From: Macrocybe gigantea
Taxonomy: Eukaryota > Basidiomycota > Agaricomycetes > Agaricales > Callistosporiaceae
Assembly: GCA_011319805.1 (NCBI GenBank)
Contig: SJRY01000104.1
Location: 17,501-50,254 of the forward strand
Reading direction: 5' to 3'
Length of the DNA stretch: 32,754 nucleotides
Below the pieces are notes generated by a model. It made no database searches, was not told the origin of the DNA, and saw only the letters and a list, made by a program, of their open reading frames with translations. The translations under genes and the position numbers were made by a program. Below are positions 20,298 through 29,526 of this stretch, one piece after another (position 1 is the first letter of the stretch; each line of letters begins with the position of its first letter).

Positions 20298-20615
20298 TTA
20301 TCGTTGATTCCTTTTCGTGTTCGTATCCTTGCTGGTACTGCGAGTTCTTTCCTCTTTGGTGGTTTGTCCCCTTGGATGGTTTTCCTTGGTGCTTCAGATC
20401 GCTTGGCGGAATGGTGTATTTCAGAGTATGGGATGATCTACATCCGGTATCGAAGCGAGTCTGTTTCAGTTGTATGGGTCGCGATTTAGCACCTCCTAGT
20501 CGGACCCTTCAGCAAAACCCTCTTTGTCAGAGCTTTCTTCATCCTTGTCTTCTTCGTCCTCTCCTTCTTCTTCTTTCACTTCTCTGACCCGGGATTTTCC
20601 TTTCTTCTTCTTCTT

Positions 20616-20732
20616 GCAGTTTCGTGCATAGTGTCCCTTTAAGCCACAATTGAAACATGTGACATTTGCTGCTCCTTTTCGTGGTTCCGGGCAGTTTCGT
20701 GAGATGTGTCCTGGTTTATTGCAGTTGAAGCA
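20616..20732 (-). pseudogene. Chromovirus Gag, two CCHC zinc knuckles
   Basis: Two nucleocapsid-type CX2CX4HX4C motifs in sense order: [14 protein letters not shown] (20732-20691) and [14 protein letters not shown] (20657-20616). They bind the element's RNA for packaging. They are followed by a Lys-rich then strongly Glu/Asp-rich tail ending in a stop near 20502. Two knuckles rather than one is a detail useful for classification. Confidence 0.93.
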
Positions 20733-20883
20733 GTTGTTGCTTCATACTTTGTTGACTTCCATGGCCTGTCCTGCTCCTCGGCTTGGATTTCCGGTCTTGC
20801 GCTGATTGCTTGTGAATTCTCCTCTCATCACATTTCTGTGTTCATCGATGTTTCGTCCAATCGCTCGAACTGTCTTGATATAT

Positions 20884-21530
20884 TCATCTCCATCTGTTGG
20901 AAGTGTGGAGATCGAGTGTACGGCTTCTGCTGTCTTCGTTTAAGCTCTTCTCGAGTAGGAAACGAGGGGCTGTTCCTGTCATTCCTGCTTTCCCTGCGAG
21001 GTCTACGAATTCATCCAGAAATTCGTCGATGGGTCGGTTTCCTGTCTGATATTGAATAGTTTGCTTCCTGCTTGTGATGGCGACATGACGTTGCTGAATC
21101 ATGTCTCTATCTCGGTTATGAAGTCGGCCCATGTGCTTTGGTTGGTAGTGGTGTCGATCTTCTTTGATGCCCAGTGGGCTCCGGGTCCGTCGTCATTCTA
21201 GACAGGACCGCTCCAATCTTCTGTGTATCCGTGAGGTCCCCATGTGCGGTTATGTAGAGTTTCATCTTCCTCCACCAAATATCGAAGGACGTTCGATCTC
21301 CTGTAAAGGATTTCGGGTCGGCGATGATTCCCTTGTATTCTGTCATCATCCTTTGGGGGTTTTCTTCGTCGTTCTCTTGGTCTTGGTCTTCCTGTTCCTG
21401 GATCTGTTGTTCTTGGGTCTGCTGTGCTTGTACTTGGGCTTGCTGTTCTTGGAGCTGTTTCTGTCTTCGCTCCTCTCTCTATTCTTTCCAGTAGTCTAGG
21501 TCGACTCCTGCATTCTACAAGCTTGTTCAA
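20884..21530 (-). pseudogene. Chromovirus Gag, capsid-like core (fragmented)
   Basis: Three overlapping frames together carry the retrotransposon Gag core. 21349-21116 has FTGDRTSFDIWWRKMKLYI, typical of the N-terminal half of the gypsy capsid; 21132-20884 has RPIDEFLDEFVDLAGKAG of the C-terminal half; 21530-21198 is a Gln/Arg-rich lead-in in a shifted frame. The frames switch at overlaps, so at least two one-base shifts are present. Gag forms the virus-like particle. Domain assignment is by pattern only. Confidence 0.75.
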
Positions 21531-21950
21531 AATCGGCCCACTCTGTGGCGGTCAGTCCGGTTGTCTTTGGTAATCCTTTTCGCTCCCTCCACCGATAGTA
21601 TTCGTCCCAGTCGCTGTTGCTTACTTTCGCCACGGTGGTGCGATTCTCTCCTTATGCAGTGCTTCGGCGGATTGGTCCTCTGAAGGGATTCGGCGGTTTC
21701 ATTCCTGTGTGTCCTTGACTCTGGTATCGTTCTCGTTGGTTCTGTCGTACGCTCTGTGCGTCGTGCCCTCTCTGTATCAGTATGTCTTCCTCCTGTGTTT
21801 GGCGATTATAGTTCTCGATCTGTTGTCACCTAAAGTCTCAGGCTTGTGTTCGTTCTTCTCTCATTTTCTTGCGGATGGGTTCGTCCTCTTCTTCGGCAAG
21901 AAGATTCTGGTCTGACCACAGCTCTTCTGGGCTTATCCCGTATTCTCCTT

Positions 21951-22268
21951 CTAGGAAGAGTTCTGCAATGAGTTGTGCTGCTCCTTCGCTGAGGATCTCA
22001 GCGGCTCGTCTGTGGTGGTGAAGGCAAACTCTCTCAGAAATGCCTGTTCTTCATCATCACTACTTGGTGTAGGCGTGCGCTCTCTCTTTCGTTTGTTTGG
22101 ATTGCTAGTGTCTCTGCAGGTGGCGTGGACTGTCTCTGTGAATGGCGTGGACTGCAATGTCTGGTCTACTTCTCTGAGCCAAGTGCTCTCGTCGCTCGTG
22201 CTAGTGCTCGCTGGGTCGGCGACTGCTTGTCGTCGAATGTTGATCAAGTCTTTGATAAAGTGTGACAT
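21951..22268 (-). pseudogene. Chromovirus Gag, N-terminus
   Basis: Starts at ATG 22268 in the context CACCATG, 45 bases inside the 5' LTR boundary, the normal place for Gag. The product is acidic and Ser/Thr-rich with a basic NPNKRKRERTPTP patch. It leaves the frame near 21990; the neighbouring frame continues with LFLEGEYGISPEELWSDQN, so a one-base shift separates the N-terminus from the rest of Gag. Confidence 0.7.
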
Positions 22269-22300
22269 GGTGTGTGTGTGAGTCTGAGCGAGTCTCGACG

Positions 22301-22311
22301 AGGCTTAATAT
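22301..22311 (-). promoter_or_regulatory. Primer binding site of self-priming type
   Basis: Two bases inside the 5' LTR the sense strand reads ATATTAAGCCT. This is exactly complementary over 11 bases to AGGCTTAATAT at 22399-22389, the predicted first bases of the element's RNA. It does not start with TGG as tRNA-primed sites do. Confidence 0.7.
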
Positions 22312-22423
22312 CTTGTTAGGCTAGACGAATCTCAGAAGGACTCGGGCAGACTAAGTGCGAGAGTGGTCTTGAGATGATGGCAAAAGGAATATTAAGCCTA
22401 GTGCTACTGGTACATCTGGGAGT

Positions 22424-22432
22424 CCTTATATA
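22424..22432 (-). promoter_or_regulatory. TATA box of the chromovirus LTR
   Basis: Sense TATATAAGG; its first base lies 33 bases before 22399, where the self-priming sequence AGGCTTAATAT begins. TATA-to-start spacing of about 30 supports that base as the RNA 5' end. Confidence 0.7.
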
Positions 22433-22505
22433 CATTACAGTACTCGAGCACGGACCATGGGCTGCGCAATGCTGTGGACTGCGGATGAGTAAGACTGGAA
22501 GGAGA

Positions 22506-22512
22506 TGACTCA
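22506..22512. promoter_or_regulatory. AP-1/Gcn4-type site TGACTCA in LTR U3
   Basis: TGACTCA is the consensus for fungal bZIP factors. It is kept in all three LTR copies (9293-9299, 16334-16340, here) and sits among two further TGACT units. Confidence 0.5.
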
Positions 22513-22546
22513 GGATGACTAGGGAAGTGGAATGACTCGAAGGCTG

Positions 22547-22562
22547 CATGCTGCGCAGCATG
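22547..22562. repeat. 16-bp perfect palindrome in LTR U3
   Basis: CATGCTGCGCAGCATG equals its own reverse complement. The left LTR has one CG/TG difference in it and the older solo LTR is imperfect. Could be a dimeric protein site. Confidence 0.6.
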
Positions 22563-22633
22563 ACGGGGGAGATAAGGGATGTGGGAAAGATAAGATAAGA
22601 AATTGAATGGTCCTTTGGGCGACGTCTGTAACA

Positions 22634-22638
22634 CTTAA
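22634..22638 (+). repeat. Target site duplication CTTAA, right side of the gypsy element
   Basis: CTTAA directly after CTGTAACA of the right LTR, matching 16137-16141. Confidence 0.97.
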
Positions 22639-23992
22639 CAATAAATGGGGCCGTTGCTGAGCACGTTTTCCTCGACCAATTATTCCAGTTTCTGTTGTCG
22701 ATAAACTGACTGGTTATATCACTTTACAAAAGAACGAGGCGTGGATCAACATGTTTACACCTGCCTTAACTTATCTTGTTCGATGCAACACAGACGTAAC
22801 CAGTTTGCAATCTGGAACGGGTATGAAAGGTGTTGTCGCCTATGTTACCAACTATATCTCGAAATTTCCTCTTAAAATGTATACCATTTTTGACACTATA
22901 TGCAGTACACTGATAAAAAATGCAGAATCTATTGATTCTGTAGATGCATCCTCACCTGAAATGCGAGATCGAGCAAGAAAGTTAGTAACTCAGATCATAA
23001 ACACTCTGACTGTGAAAATGGAGATTGGGTCTCCGATGGCGTCTTTATATCTGCTAGGCAATCCAGACCATTATACAGATCATCAGTTTAAAGTTTGCTT
23101 TTGGCAGTCATTCATATCCGATGTAAAATTGTCATGGGATTCACAAGTTAGCAACAAGAACACTCGCCATAAATTAGTGATTGTTAGAAAGAAAAATCGC
23201 ATAGTGGGCCTGTCACCTGTGGTTGACTATGTTCAATGTCTGCCTATCCTCGAAAACATGAGCAGTTATGATTGGATCAGGCGATGTAAAAGACAAACCT
23301 TACCCAAGCAGTTTAAATTGTGCAACTCATCGGCTGATGAGAACCTTAACACTGTAGCCTCGACGAAAAAGCTACTGCATGTTTCCAGTATATTACCTTT
23401 TCATCCTTCACATCCTCTGTATTCATCTCATGGCATTCATTGCATTGCTGAAAATGATAAGGTTGTCTCTAATTTCGTCGGCACCCCCCTTCCACACAGG
23501 GATACGGGCGATCGAGAATATTACTGTATGATGATGCTAACTTTGTTCAAACCATGGAGGGACGGTCTGCAGCTCAAATCCAAAACACAATCATGGGATG
23601 AGGCTTTTCATAGTCATGACTTTAGTGCTCACGAACTACAGTTTATGGACAATTTCCAGTTGCGGTATGAGTGTTTAGATGCAAGAGACGATTATAGATC
23701 CCAACTAAAAAAAGGCCATGTTGACAGCGGTGTGCCTTCTGCTCTTGCAGATGAAGACACGTTGAACTTGCTTCAGTCACAAGAAGGCGATCTGACCTTT
23801 AACTTTCCTGATTATGTTGATGAGTCTGAGGATAAATTGTCAACTAAAGCATGCAAGCGAATAGAGAGCATCAATGAGATGCGGAACATCCTGAACAATT
23901 TGGGTTGGCTTGAAGAGTGCCCTGATCTTACTTTGACATCCCACTTGCATAGTGTGGAAGATATTGCGAGTGACAACTCATCCTCTGAATAG
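22637..23992 (+). pseudogene. Helitron Rep endonuclease, Y2 motif segment
   Basis: Resumes the Rep frame after the gypsy insertion (NKWGRC, then TGA at about 22658, then ARFPR). It contains FTPALTYLVRCNTDVTS and the catalytic two-tyrosine motif YVTNYISK (Tyr codons 22841 and 22853, three residues apart), as in Helitron Rep proteins, followed by GSPMASLYLLGNPDHYT, characteristic of the fungal family. The tyrosines attack DNA and hold the 5' end covalently. The frame ends at TAG 23990-23992 where one codon change would restore it; the same frame continues into the helicase. Confidence 0.85.
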
Positions 23993-24067
23993 AAAAGTAT
24001 CATTAACACTGCACGTCTACAAATACTGGATGCTCACAGGCGAGATGCCCTTCTTTCTATCTCTTCT

Positions 24068-25941
24068 GTGAGTATGACTGCAACAGCATCATCCAGGTTG
24101 GAACCTCACATCAAGGTGGTCACCAAAGCCCATTTGCAGAAAAGTTTGCATAGCCCCGTTCACCTTCAGCTGATTGAATGCATTGCCGCTGAATTTTCTT
24201 TAAATTCCGAACAGGATCATGCATTTAGAATTATCGCCAACCATGCAAGCTCACCTTATTCGGATCAACTTCGTATGTACCTTGGAGGTATGGGCAGCAC
24301 TGGTAAAACTCGAGTATTGACTGCCGTAGTCAAATTTTTCGAGCTTCGTCATGAATCACACTGCATCGTTATAGTTGCGCCTACCGGAACTGCAGCTGTG
24401 CTGCTTGGCAGTTCGACTTATCATTACATATTCGGCATTGATGACTTTAACGGCCAGAATCCTTCAGCCAAGGTGGTTTCTTGAATTAAAAGCAGACTTG
24501 CTGGTATTGATTATGCGTTCATGGATGAGGTTTCCATGCTTTCTTGCCGTGATATGTACACAATTGGCACACGCTTGTCTCTGGTAAGGAATAACGCTTC
24601 AGAACCTTTTGGTGGTATGAACATGGTATTTGCAGGCAATTTCGCTCAGCTGCCTCCTGCAATAGGGGTGAAGGCAGGTCTCTATACACACAAAGCACAA
24701 TTAAAAACCCTGTCAAACTGGATGCTTTGTTAAATGCCCTTGGAAAAGCATTGTGGCTTCAGATTACAACGGTCGTTATTCTTCGTGTAAATATGCGACA
24801 GTCTGGCACCACCCAATATGACATCAAGCTGCGGGATGCTCTCAATAACATGAGATATAAATCCTGTACTCCTGCAGACATTGTGTTTTTGAGGACTTTG
24901 GTCTCCAGCCCGAATCCCAATAGACAATCAATAACTGCCGCAGAGTTTCGATCATCTTCTATTATAACGGTGCATAATATCCATAAGGATGAAATAAATC
25001 GTCTGGGCTGCCTGCGTTTCACTGCAGAAACTGGCCAAAAACTTGAGGTATTTTTCAGTGATGATGCTATCTCTGTGTCTGACGATTCCCCTCTTGCAGT
25101 CATAAATAAAAAGCAACCTAATAATAAGAGAATGGCTTTGACTGATGACGTCCAGTGTTTTCTTTGGACCCAATATCCTTCTTTGAACAAATCACAATGC
25201 CCTGCTTGTTTGACACTATGCATAGGCATGCCTGTTCTAATTAGATCGAACATAGCAATGGAATTGTGTATCATGAAAGGTCAAGAAGGCACCATGTATG
25301 GTTGGAATGATTCCACCAGTATAAAAGGATAGAGGACATTGGAAACTCTTTTCATTAAACTGATGGCTCCGCTGAAAACAGTTCAGCTATCAAATCTACC
25401 GTCGAATGTTGTTCCGATCATACTGGAGATGTTGGCTATCAAAGAGGAATTGCCTGATGGAAGTGTACTTTCGTTATCCCGAAAACAAGTTCCCATTTTA
25501 CCTAATTTTGCTATGACCGATTATTCTTCCCAAGGAAAAACCCGCATCCACAATGTCATTGATTTAAATAACAGCCGCTCACACCAAGCTATGTATGTTG
25601 CTTTGTCGCGTAGCTCTTCAGCCAAAGGTATGCTGATTTTGCAAGGTTTTGATCCATCTAAAGTAACCAGTGGTGCTACAGGTGCTCTGCATCAAGAGTT
25701 CCGTGATCTTGAACTTCTCGATGAGATTACATGCCTTCATTATGAGAGTAAGCTCTCTCCAGATGTTTATGGAGATAATCGATATACGCTCATCGAATGC
25801 TTCAGAAATATCCAAGGCACTTCTTATGTGCCTTCCCAACTACACCACTCCCTGAAATGGGGCAAGAATAATCCATACGAAATGCCCAATGTCAATAGTG
25901 ACTGGAAATCTTTACAGGAATTCATGGACAATCCTGTCTGA
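24068..25941 (+). pseudogene. Helitron PIF1-type helicase domain
   Basis: SF1B helicase that unwinds DNA during rolling-circle transposition. Motifs in order: Walker A GGMGSTGKT (24284-24310), PTGTAA, an in-frame TGA at 24482-24484, Walker B DEVSML (from 24524), FAGNFAQLPP, a one-base shift just before 24727, VNMRQSGT, GMPVLIRSN, TAG at 25330-25332, and the C-terminal DYSSQGKTRIHNVIDL plus MYVALSRSSS. It ends at TGA 25939-25941, but the same frame runs on into the protease-like part. Walker A has Met-Gly-Ser in place of the usual Ala-Gly-Thr, so it may already have been drifting. Confidence 0.9.
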
Positions 25942-26906
25942 TCTGGAAACAAAATCAGTAAATCTGAAGCAGCACCCAAAATCCATCAGCCTGTATCTGT
26001 GCATACGAAACGTAAAGCTCATACTCCACCCGTGCAGGATGTTCAGCCTCTCAAGTGAACAAAAAAGGATGATTCGAGTAATGGTGCATCAGTGTTGTCT
26101 TCTGGATCGATTGCACAGGTTCGTCCTGCTGGTCCCCGTTGGTTGGCTAACAGTTGTGCCTATGATTCTGTTGTTTCCATTTTGCATGCTATTTGGTCTG
26201 CCGATCCTGTACACTGGTCATCTGCATTTTCTGACATTAATATGTCGTATCTCGGTATGGTAACTAGTGCCTTCAACCTTGAGGGCGTCAATTTTGCCAG
26301 AGACAAGCTGCACTCTAAGCTATGTGATGATTTCCCTGAACGTCATATTTTCGGTTCGTACGCTGCTATTGATCATGTCCTTGATCCGATTTTGCAGTGT
26401 GATGATGCTGAGCCTATAGCTTCCAGCCAGCTGACTTGCAACAACCAGCATCAGTTGGGGGCGGCGAATGAAATCACCTCATTGTGGATGTCTTTGCATT
26501 TCAGGGACCATGAAGGCAGTCTACAGAGCTATTTGAATGCTCTCTCATCCCAGCCTCCCGGTCCTCGAAACCGCTCTGTAGCGCATGCGGCAATGCTGTT
26601 TATCACATATTCCGCATCGACAAGGCTGCGCCTCTGTTGTGCTTTGATTGGGATCCCTCATTGAATATCAGCATCAATCGTGTGCTGTCTATTACCGCAG
26701 ATTCATACACTGATTGTGTGTATTGTTTGGCAGGCATTATATATTATAGTGACAGTCACTTCATATCTCGCATTTTTCTTAAAGACGGTTCAGTCTGGAT
26801 GTATGATGGTTTAATAGGTGAGACCATGACAAATGAACCCGACATTCTGCAGTTGAACTATTGCAGCGGAAGATCGGCCACAGCTATATTCTATATTAGA
26901 GATTAG
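25942..26906 (+). pseudogene. USP-like cysteine protease domain at the Helitron protein C-terminus
   Basis: Continues the helicase frame after TGA 25941 and TGA 26058. PRWLANSCAYDSVVSI places a Cys (codon 26155-26157) in a USP/papain-like NxC-A-Y-D helix start. After a shift near 26570 the neighbouring frame has a CSACG zinc pair (26577-26588), then CLAGIIYYSDSHFISRIF with a His (26757-26759) and WMYDG with an Asp (26805-26807), together a plausible Cys-His-Asp triad with a finger region as in ubiquitin-specific proteases. It ends in FYIRD at 26906. It may process the polyprotein or remove ubiquitin-like tags from host factors; neither is shown here. Confidence 0.6.
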
Positions 26907-27210
26907 CACCGCTGCATCACGATACTCAAATAGCAAATGTGGGTATGTTGCTTGTCCTACAGCAGTCACTTTGTCATTCCTCTTGATTTGTCTTTATATT
27001 ATAATTTCTGAAGCTATTTGATTTTTCACCAGAGCACTCAACACTCCTGGCGCTGTGGCGAATTGGGCAGACACGGTCGACTGTTACAATGGCATAATCT
27101 ATCGACTAAGGGGTAATTCAAACTGTATTCATCAATCTCATTCCATGCTGAGATAGTGGAAGACATGTATTTGTATGCCTGTAAATGACAAGTGTCATTA
27201 AATGTGCTCT
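26907..27210. other. Non-coding gap after the Helitron protein
   Basis: AT-rich. A possible acceptor (ttttcaccag at about 27020-27030) is followed by a short open stretch to a stop near 27155, which could be a relic exon. No recognisable domain. A Helitron 3' end (hairpin then CTRR) was looked for by eye and not found. Confidence 0.3.
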
Positions 27211-27701
27211 TCAATCACATTGATAATACTTATGGGCCAGATTCCCCATAATGTTCAGGGTCATAACTTCATTTCTGCTCTGATATGCATTCCATATCAC
27301 TTCAGCCTGCACCCACTCAGACCCTCCTTGCAAGAACAATGCATGGGGAATGCCGGCGCACAGAAATCGTACTGATGATCTAGAAACAAAAAGAAAATAA
27401 AATGTAAAAAACAGTGAATACCTCTCAGAAACAATGACATTGACTGACAATCCATAGACAATACCGATGTTGAGACCACATATGACAGTGTACCATGTCG
27501 CTTCGGGGTCTCTGACCACTTTCGCTGTGGCCGGTGCGTCTGATCACATCGCTCATATTAGTATTTTTTTTGTCGCAAAGAAGCATATCGCATACTTTCT
27601 GGGGTCGTGTTCTCGCAGCCTTGATCATCATTTGATGTGTTGTCCTTCAGAATGGAGCTGTTATCTGTAGGGATCGGGCTGGTGGTAGTGGAGGTTGGCA
27701 T
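27211..27701 (-). CDS. Viroplasmin/RNase H1 N-terminal-like small protein, three exons, intact
   Basis: Three exons join without any break: 27701-27596, 27539-27422, 27379-27211, giving 130 residues. Introns are 56 nt (GTATGC..GATCAG, with TACTAAT branch) and 42 nt (GTATTC..TTCTAG), in phases 1 and 2. The N-terminus is Ser/Thr/Pro-rich. From about residue 49, TWYTVICGLNIGIVYGL, then GIPHALFLQGGSEWVQAEV, resembles the RNase H1 N-terminal/viroplasmin fold that binds RNA-DNA hybrid or dsRNA (PF01693 type): aromatic-Y-V, G-x-x-x-G-I-Y and a final aromatic/Glu helix. A TATA box lies 35 bp before the ATG. No RNase H catalytic domain follows. The family call is from pattern only; the gene model is firm because three frames meet exactly. 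Confidence 0.62.
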
Positions 27702-27735
27702 GATGAACACCTGGCTGCTGCCTTCCATCAGCCAT

Positions 27736-27744
27736 CCTTTTATA
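27736..27744 (-). promoter_or_regulatory. TATA box of the viroplasmin-like gene
   Basis: Sense TATAAAAGG, about 35 bases before ATG 27701. This implies a very short 5' leader and supports a real, transcribed gene. Confidence 0.55.
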
Positions 27745-28308
27745 TGCTTATGCAGGTACGTGCCAGTAAAATTTTCGAATATTCGTCAGCAATTAAACAA
27801 AAAAAAAAAGGTAAAAGGTAAACACCTTCTTTTGCGGTGCCTTTCTTCTTATGGCGATCATCTTCTTTTTTTCCCTTTGTGTAATGGAGTCATTTGAATG
27901 TTCCTTCTGCTGCGTCGTGCATTGGTGTACGCGCAATAGAATTGATGTCCTGGTCATTGAACCATATCACGTATTCGCCTCCATGTCAGATGTTTTGCAT
28001 TTGTATTCACACTGCGTATAGCTGCAATGCATTCATCTGTTTCCTTGCTTCATTAGCGCCCGTTGTCGCACTTTAACTGAGGCCACATCTGCCGTGACCT
28101 GTCAGATGCCATTCACCATTCGCCACATTGTGTATTTCGAATTCGCCTCATCCTAAATATGCTTGACATTGAGATGCAATGCAATACACAAACTCTATGG
28201 AGGTTTGATCGCTCGTGACATAATTCTTGCTGTGTACACATCCCTTTCAAACCCTTGACACGTTAGGATCTAGTAAAAGCACTGAGTGCAGTTAATGTTT
28301 CTTAATAC
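27745..28308. other. Intergenic stretch
   Basis: Holds an A11 run at about 27799-27810 and AT-rich sequence. Short open frames exist, but none has intron support or a recognisable motif. I see no gene. Confidence 0.35.
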
Positions 28309-28314
28309 TTTATT
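28309..28314 (-). terminator. Poly(A) signal AATAAA for the 2OG oxygenase gene
   Basis: Sense AATAAA 22 bases after the stop at 28337 on the minus strand. Confidence 0.45.
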
Positions 28315-28336
28315 ACAATGCATATGGTCATTACCT

Positions 28337-29526
28337 TCACATATATTGAAACATGTTCATGCCGTTTGCCCATTTTTCGCTTTTCTGTTGGCAGTAGACT
28401 GTATATTCAGTCTCTGACGCATTCTTGATTGAAGCCTCCATGTGGAAATTGCTGTCAATGTATCTGAATAGAGATCCTGGGCAGAACTGCGTAATTGAAG
28501 CATGTGTCTCTCCCTCCTGAATCGGAGAGTTTCCATGTGTGACTATTGCCGATGGGATAAAGATTGTGGAGCCTGGGGGGAACTCTATAATGGTTTGCAG
28601 GTGGGGAAACACAATGTGGCCGCCTTTCTTTGGATCGAATCGTCCCAATGCTGTGATAGAACACCACCCAAATGCCAAGTTCATGCAGTCACAGTGGGGT
28701 TTGCAAATGATGTTAGAACCGAAATTAAACACCGTACATGGCCAGGCACTGCCAGCAAATGCTGGTTTGAGATTTTTGTCATGATTCCACAACTTGTTGA
28801 GATTTCGAGTGAAATTGAGCTGTAATCATCATATTGGCTTCAGTGATATGGAGACATTTGAAAGTGAGCATCTTAACCATTGTGGAAATCGATGATTCTC
28901 AAAACGCTAGGGTGGTTTCTCAACATTGCCAGATATTCATCGAGTCCTTTGTTTTGTATGTTGATTGGCTGTAATGTTCCTATTCTGTGTGTGACGCCTA
29001 CGTTGACGGCAGGAAATGAACCCTGACAGTGGCTCAGATGAGCATTTGTAAACATCAGGCCCTCTGCTTGAAGGAGATCGAATGTTATGTCGCAGCTCTC
29101 GTCGTAATCCGGATCTGGTGATTTTCCAACCAACATGCCGAAAATGACATCCTGTCGATCCACAAGTGGTATGCACATCCGACCATCCCATGGTGAGTAT
29201 TTCCATCCGCAGTTCAGCCACAGCCTCAATATAGTCGCTGCATCTCGGTTTGACCATGAATTGGTTTCACTGTCATGTTCTTCAAGTTCATCAATGCTGC
29301 TGCTATTGGCCGTGTATCCGCAAGTTTTGTTCATCACGCGAACCACATTGAACGGTATTTGTATGGCCTGCTTGTGATTTCCGCCCATTAGTTTGCCCAC
29401 AGCAACAGCCTGTTGCATGGATATGAACTCACCTGGCCACGATATAGAGACTGTTTTGTGCAGATGCACCTTAATAATGTCATCTCCATGTCTTCAAGAT
29501 CTGCCGCTGACGTTCACGATGGCCAT
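28337..29526 (-). pseudogene. 2OG-Fe(II) oxygenase, TET/JBP-like, damaged
   Basis: Two coding segments. Upstream (ATG 29526 to about 28875) has a TGA at 29496-29494, then SHCQGSFPAVNVGVTHRIG, typical of a large mushroom family. Downstream (about 28819-28337) has the double-stranded beta-helix core: HCD (28696-28688, metal-binding HxD) in KPHCDCMN, GWCSITALGRFDPKKGG, FPPGSTIFIPSA, and distal His in VTHGNSPI (28537-28535). The 2OG-binding Arg expected about ten residues later reads His in GETHAS. Between the parts is an intron-like GTTAAG..TTACAG of about 58 nt, but the frames meet one base off. TET/JBP enzymes oxidise methylated bases; many mushroom members are transposon-linked. Here catalysis is doubtful. 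Confidence 0.55.

Larger units (their letters stand above)
16142..22633 (-). mobile_element. Full-length Ty3/gypsy chromovirus, 6,492 bp
   Basis: Complete LTR retrotransposon on the minus strand: 5' LTR 22314-22633, primer site 22301-22311, Gag from 22268, two zinc knuckles, protease, RT (YMDD), RNase H, integrase (HHCC, DD35E), chromodomain, a small overlapping third ORF, purine-rich tract next to the 3' LTR 16142-16461, and CTTAA duplications. PR-RT-RH-IN-CHD order defines chromoviruses. The LTRs differ at 3 of 320 positions, so insertion was recent, yet nearly every gene has a shift or stop. It splits the Helitron Rep coding sequence. Confidence 0.97.
22314..22633 (-). repeat. 5' LTR of the chromovirus
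   Basis: 320 bp. In sense orientation U3 is about 234 bp, with the predicted RNA start at 22399. U3 holds the bZIP-type site TGACTCA (22506-22512), a 16-bp palindrome (22547-22562) and the TATA box. The following 86 bases form R-U5. Confidence 0.95.
12615..26906 (+). mobile_element. Decayed Helitron-type rolling-circle transposon body (ends not located)
   Basis: Pieces of one large protein lie in order on the plus strand: zinc-rich N-terminus, DUF6570-like region, Helitron N domain, HUH Rep motif (15723-15731), Y2 motif (22841-22855), PIF1-type SF1 helicase with Walker A at 24284-24310, and a USP-like C-terminal domain ending at 26906. Rep plus PIF1 helicase defines Helitrons. The protein would be of the order of 2,400 residues without the gypsy insertion. 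The terminal 5'-TC and 3'-hairpin-CTRR could not be placed, so the coordinates mark the coding body only. At least six in-frame stops and several one-base shifts show it is dead. Confidence 0.8.

Noticed and set aside
22301..22313. tRNA-type primer binding site
   Set aside because: The site does not begin TGG, while an exact 11-base match to the RNA start is present.
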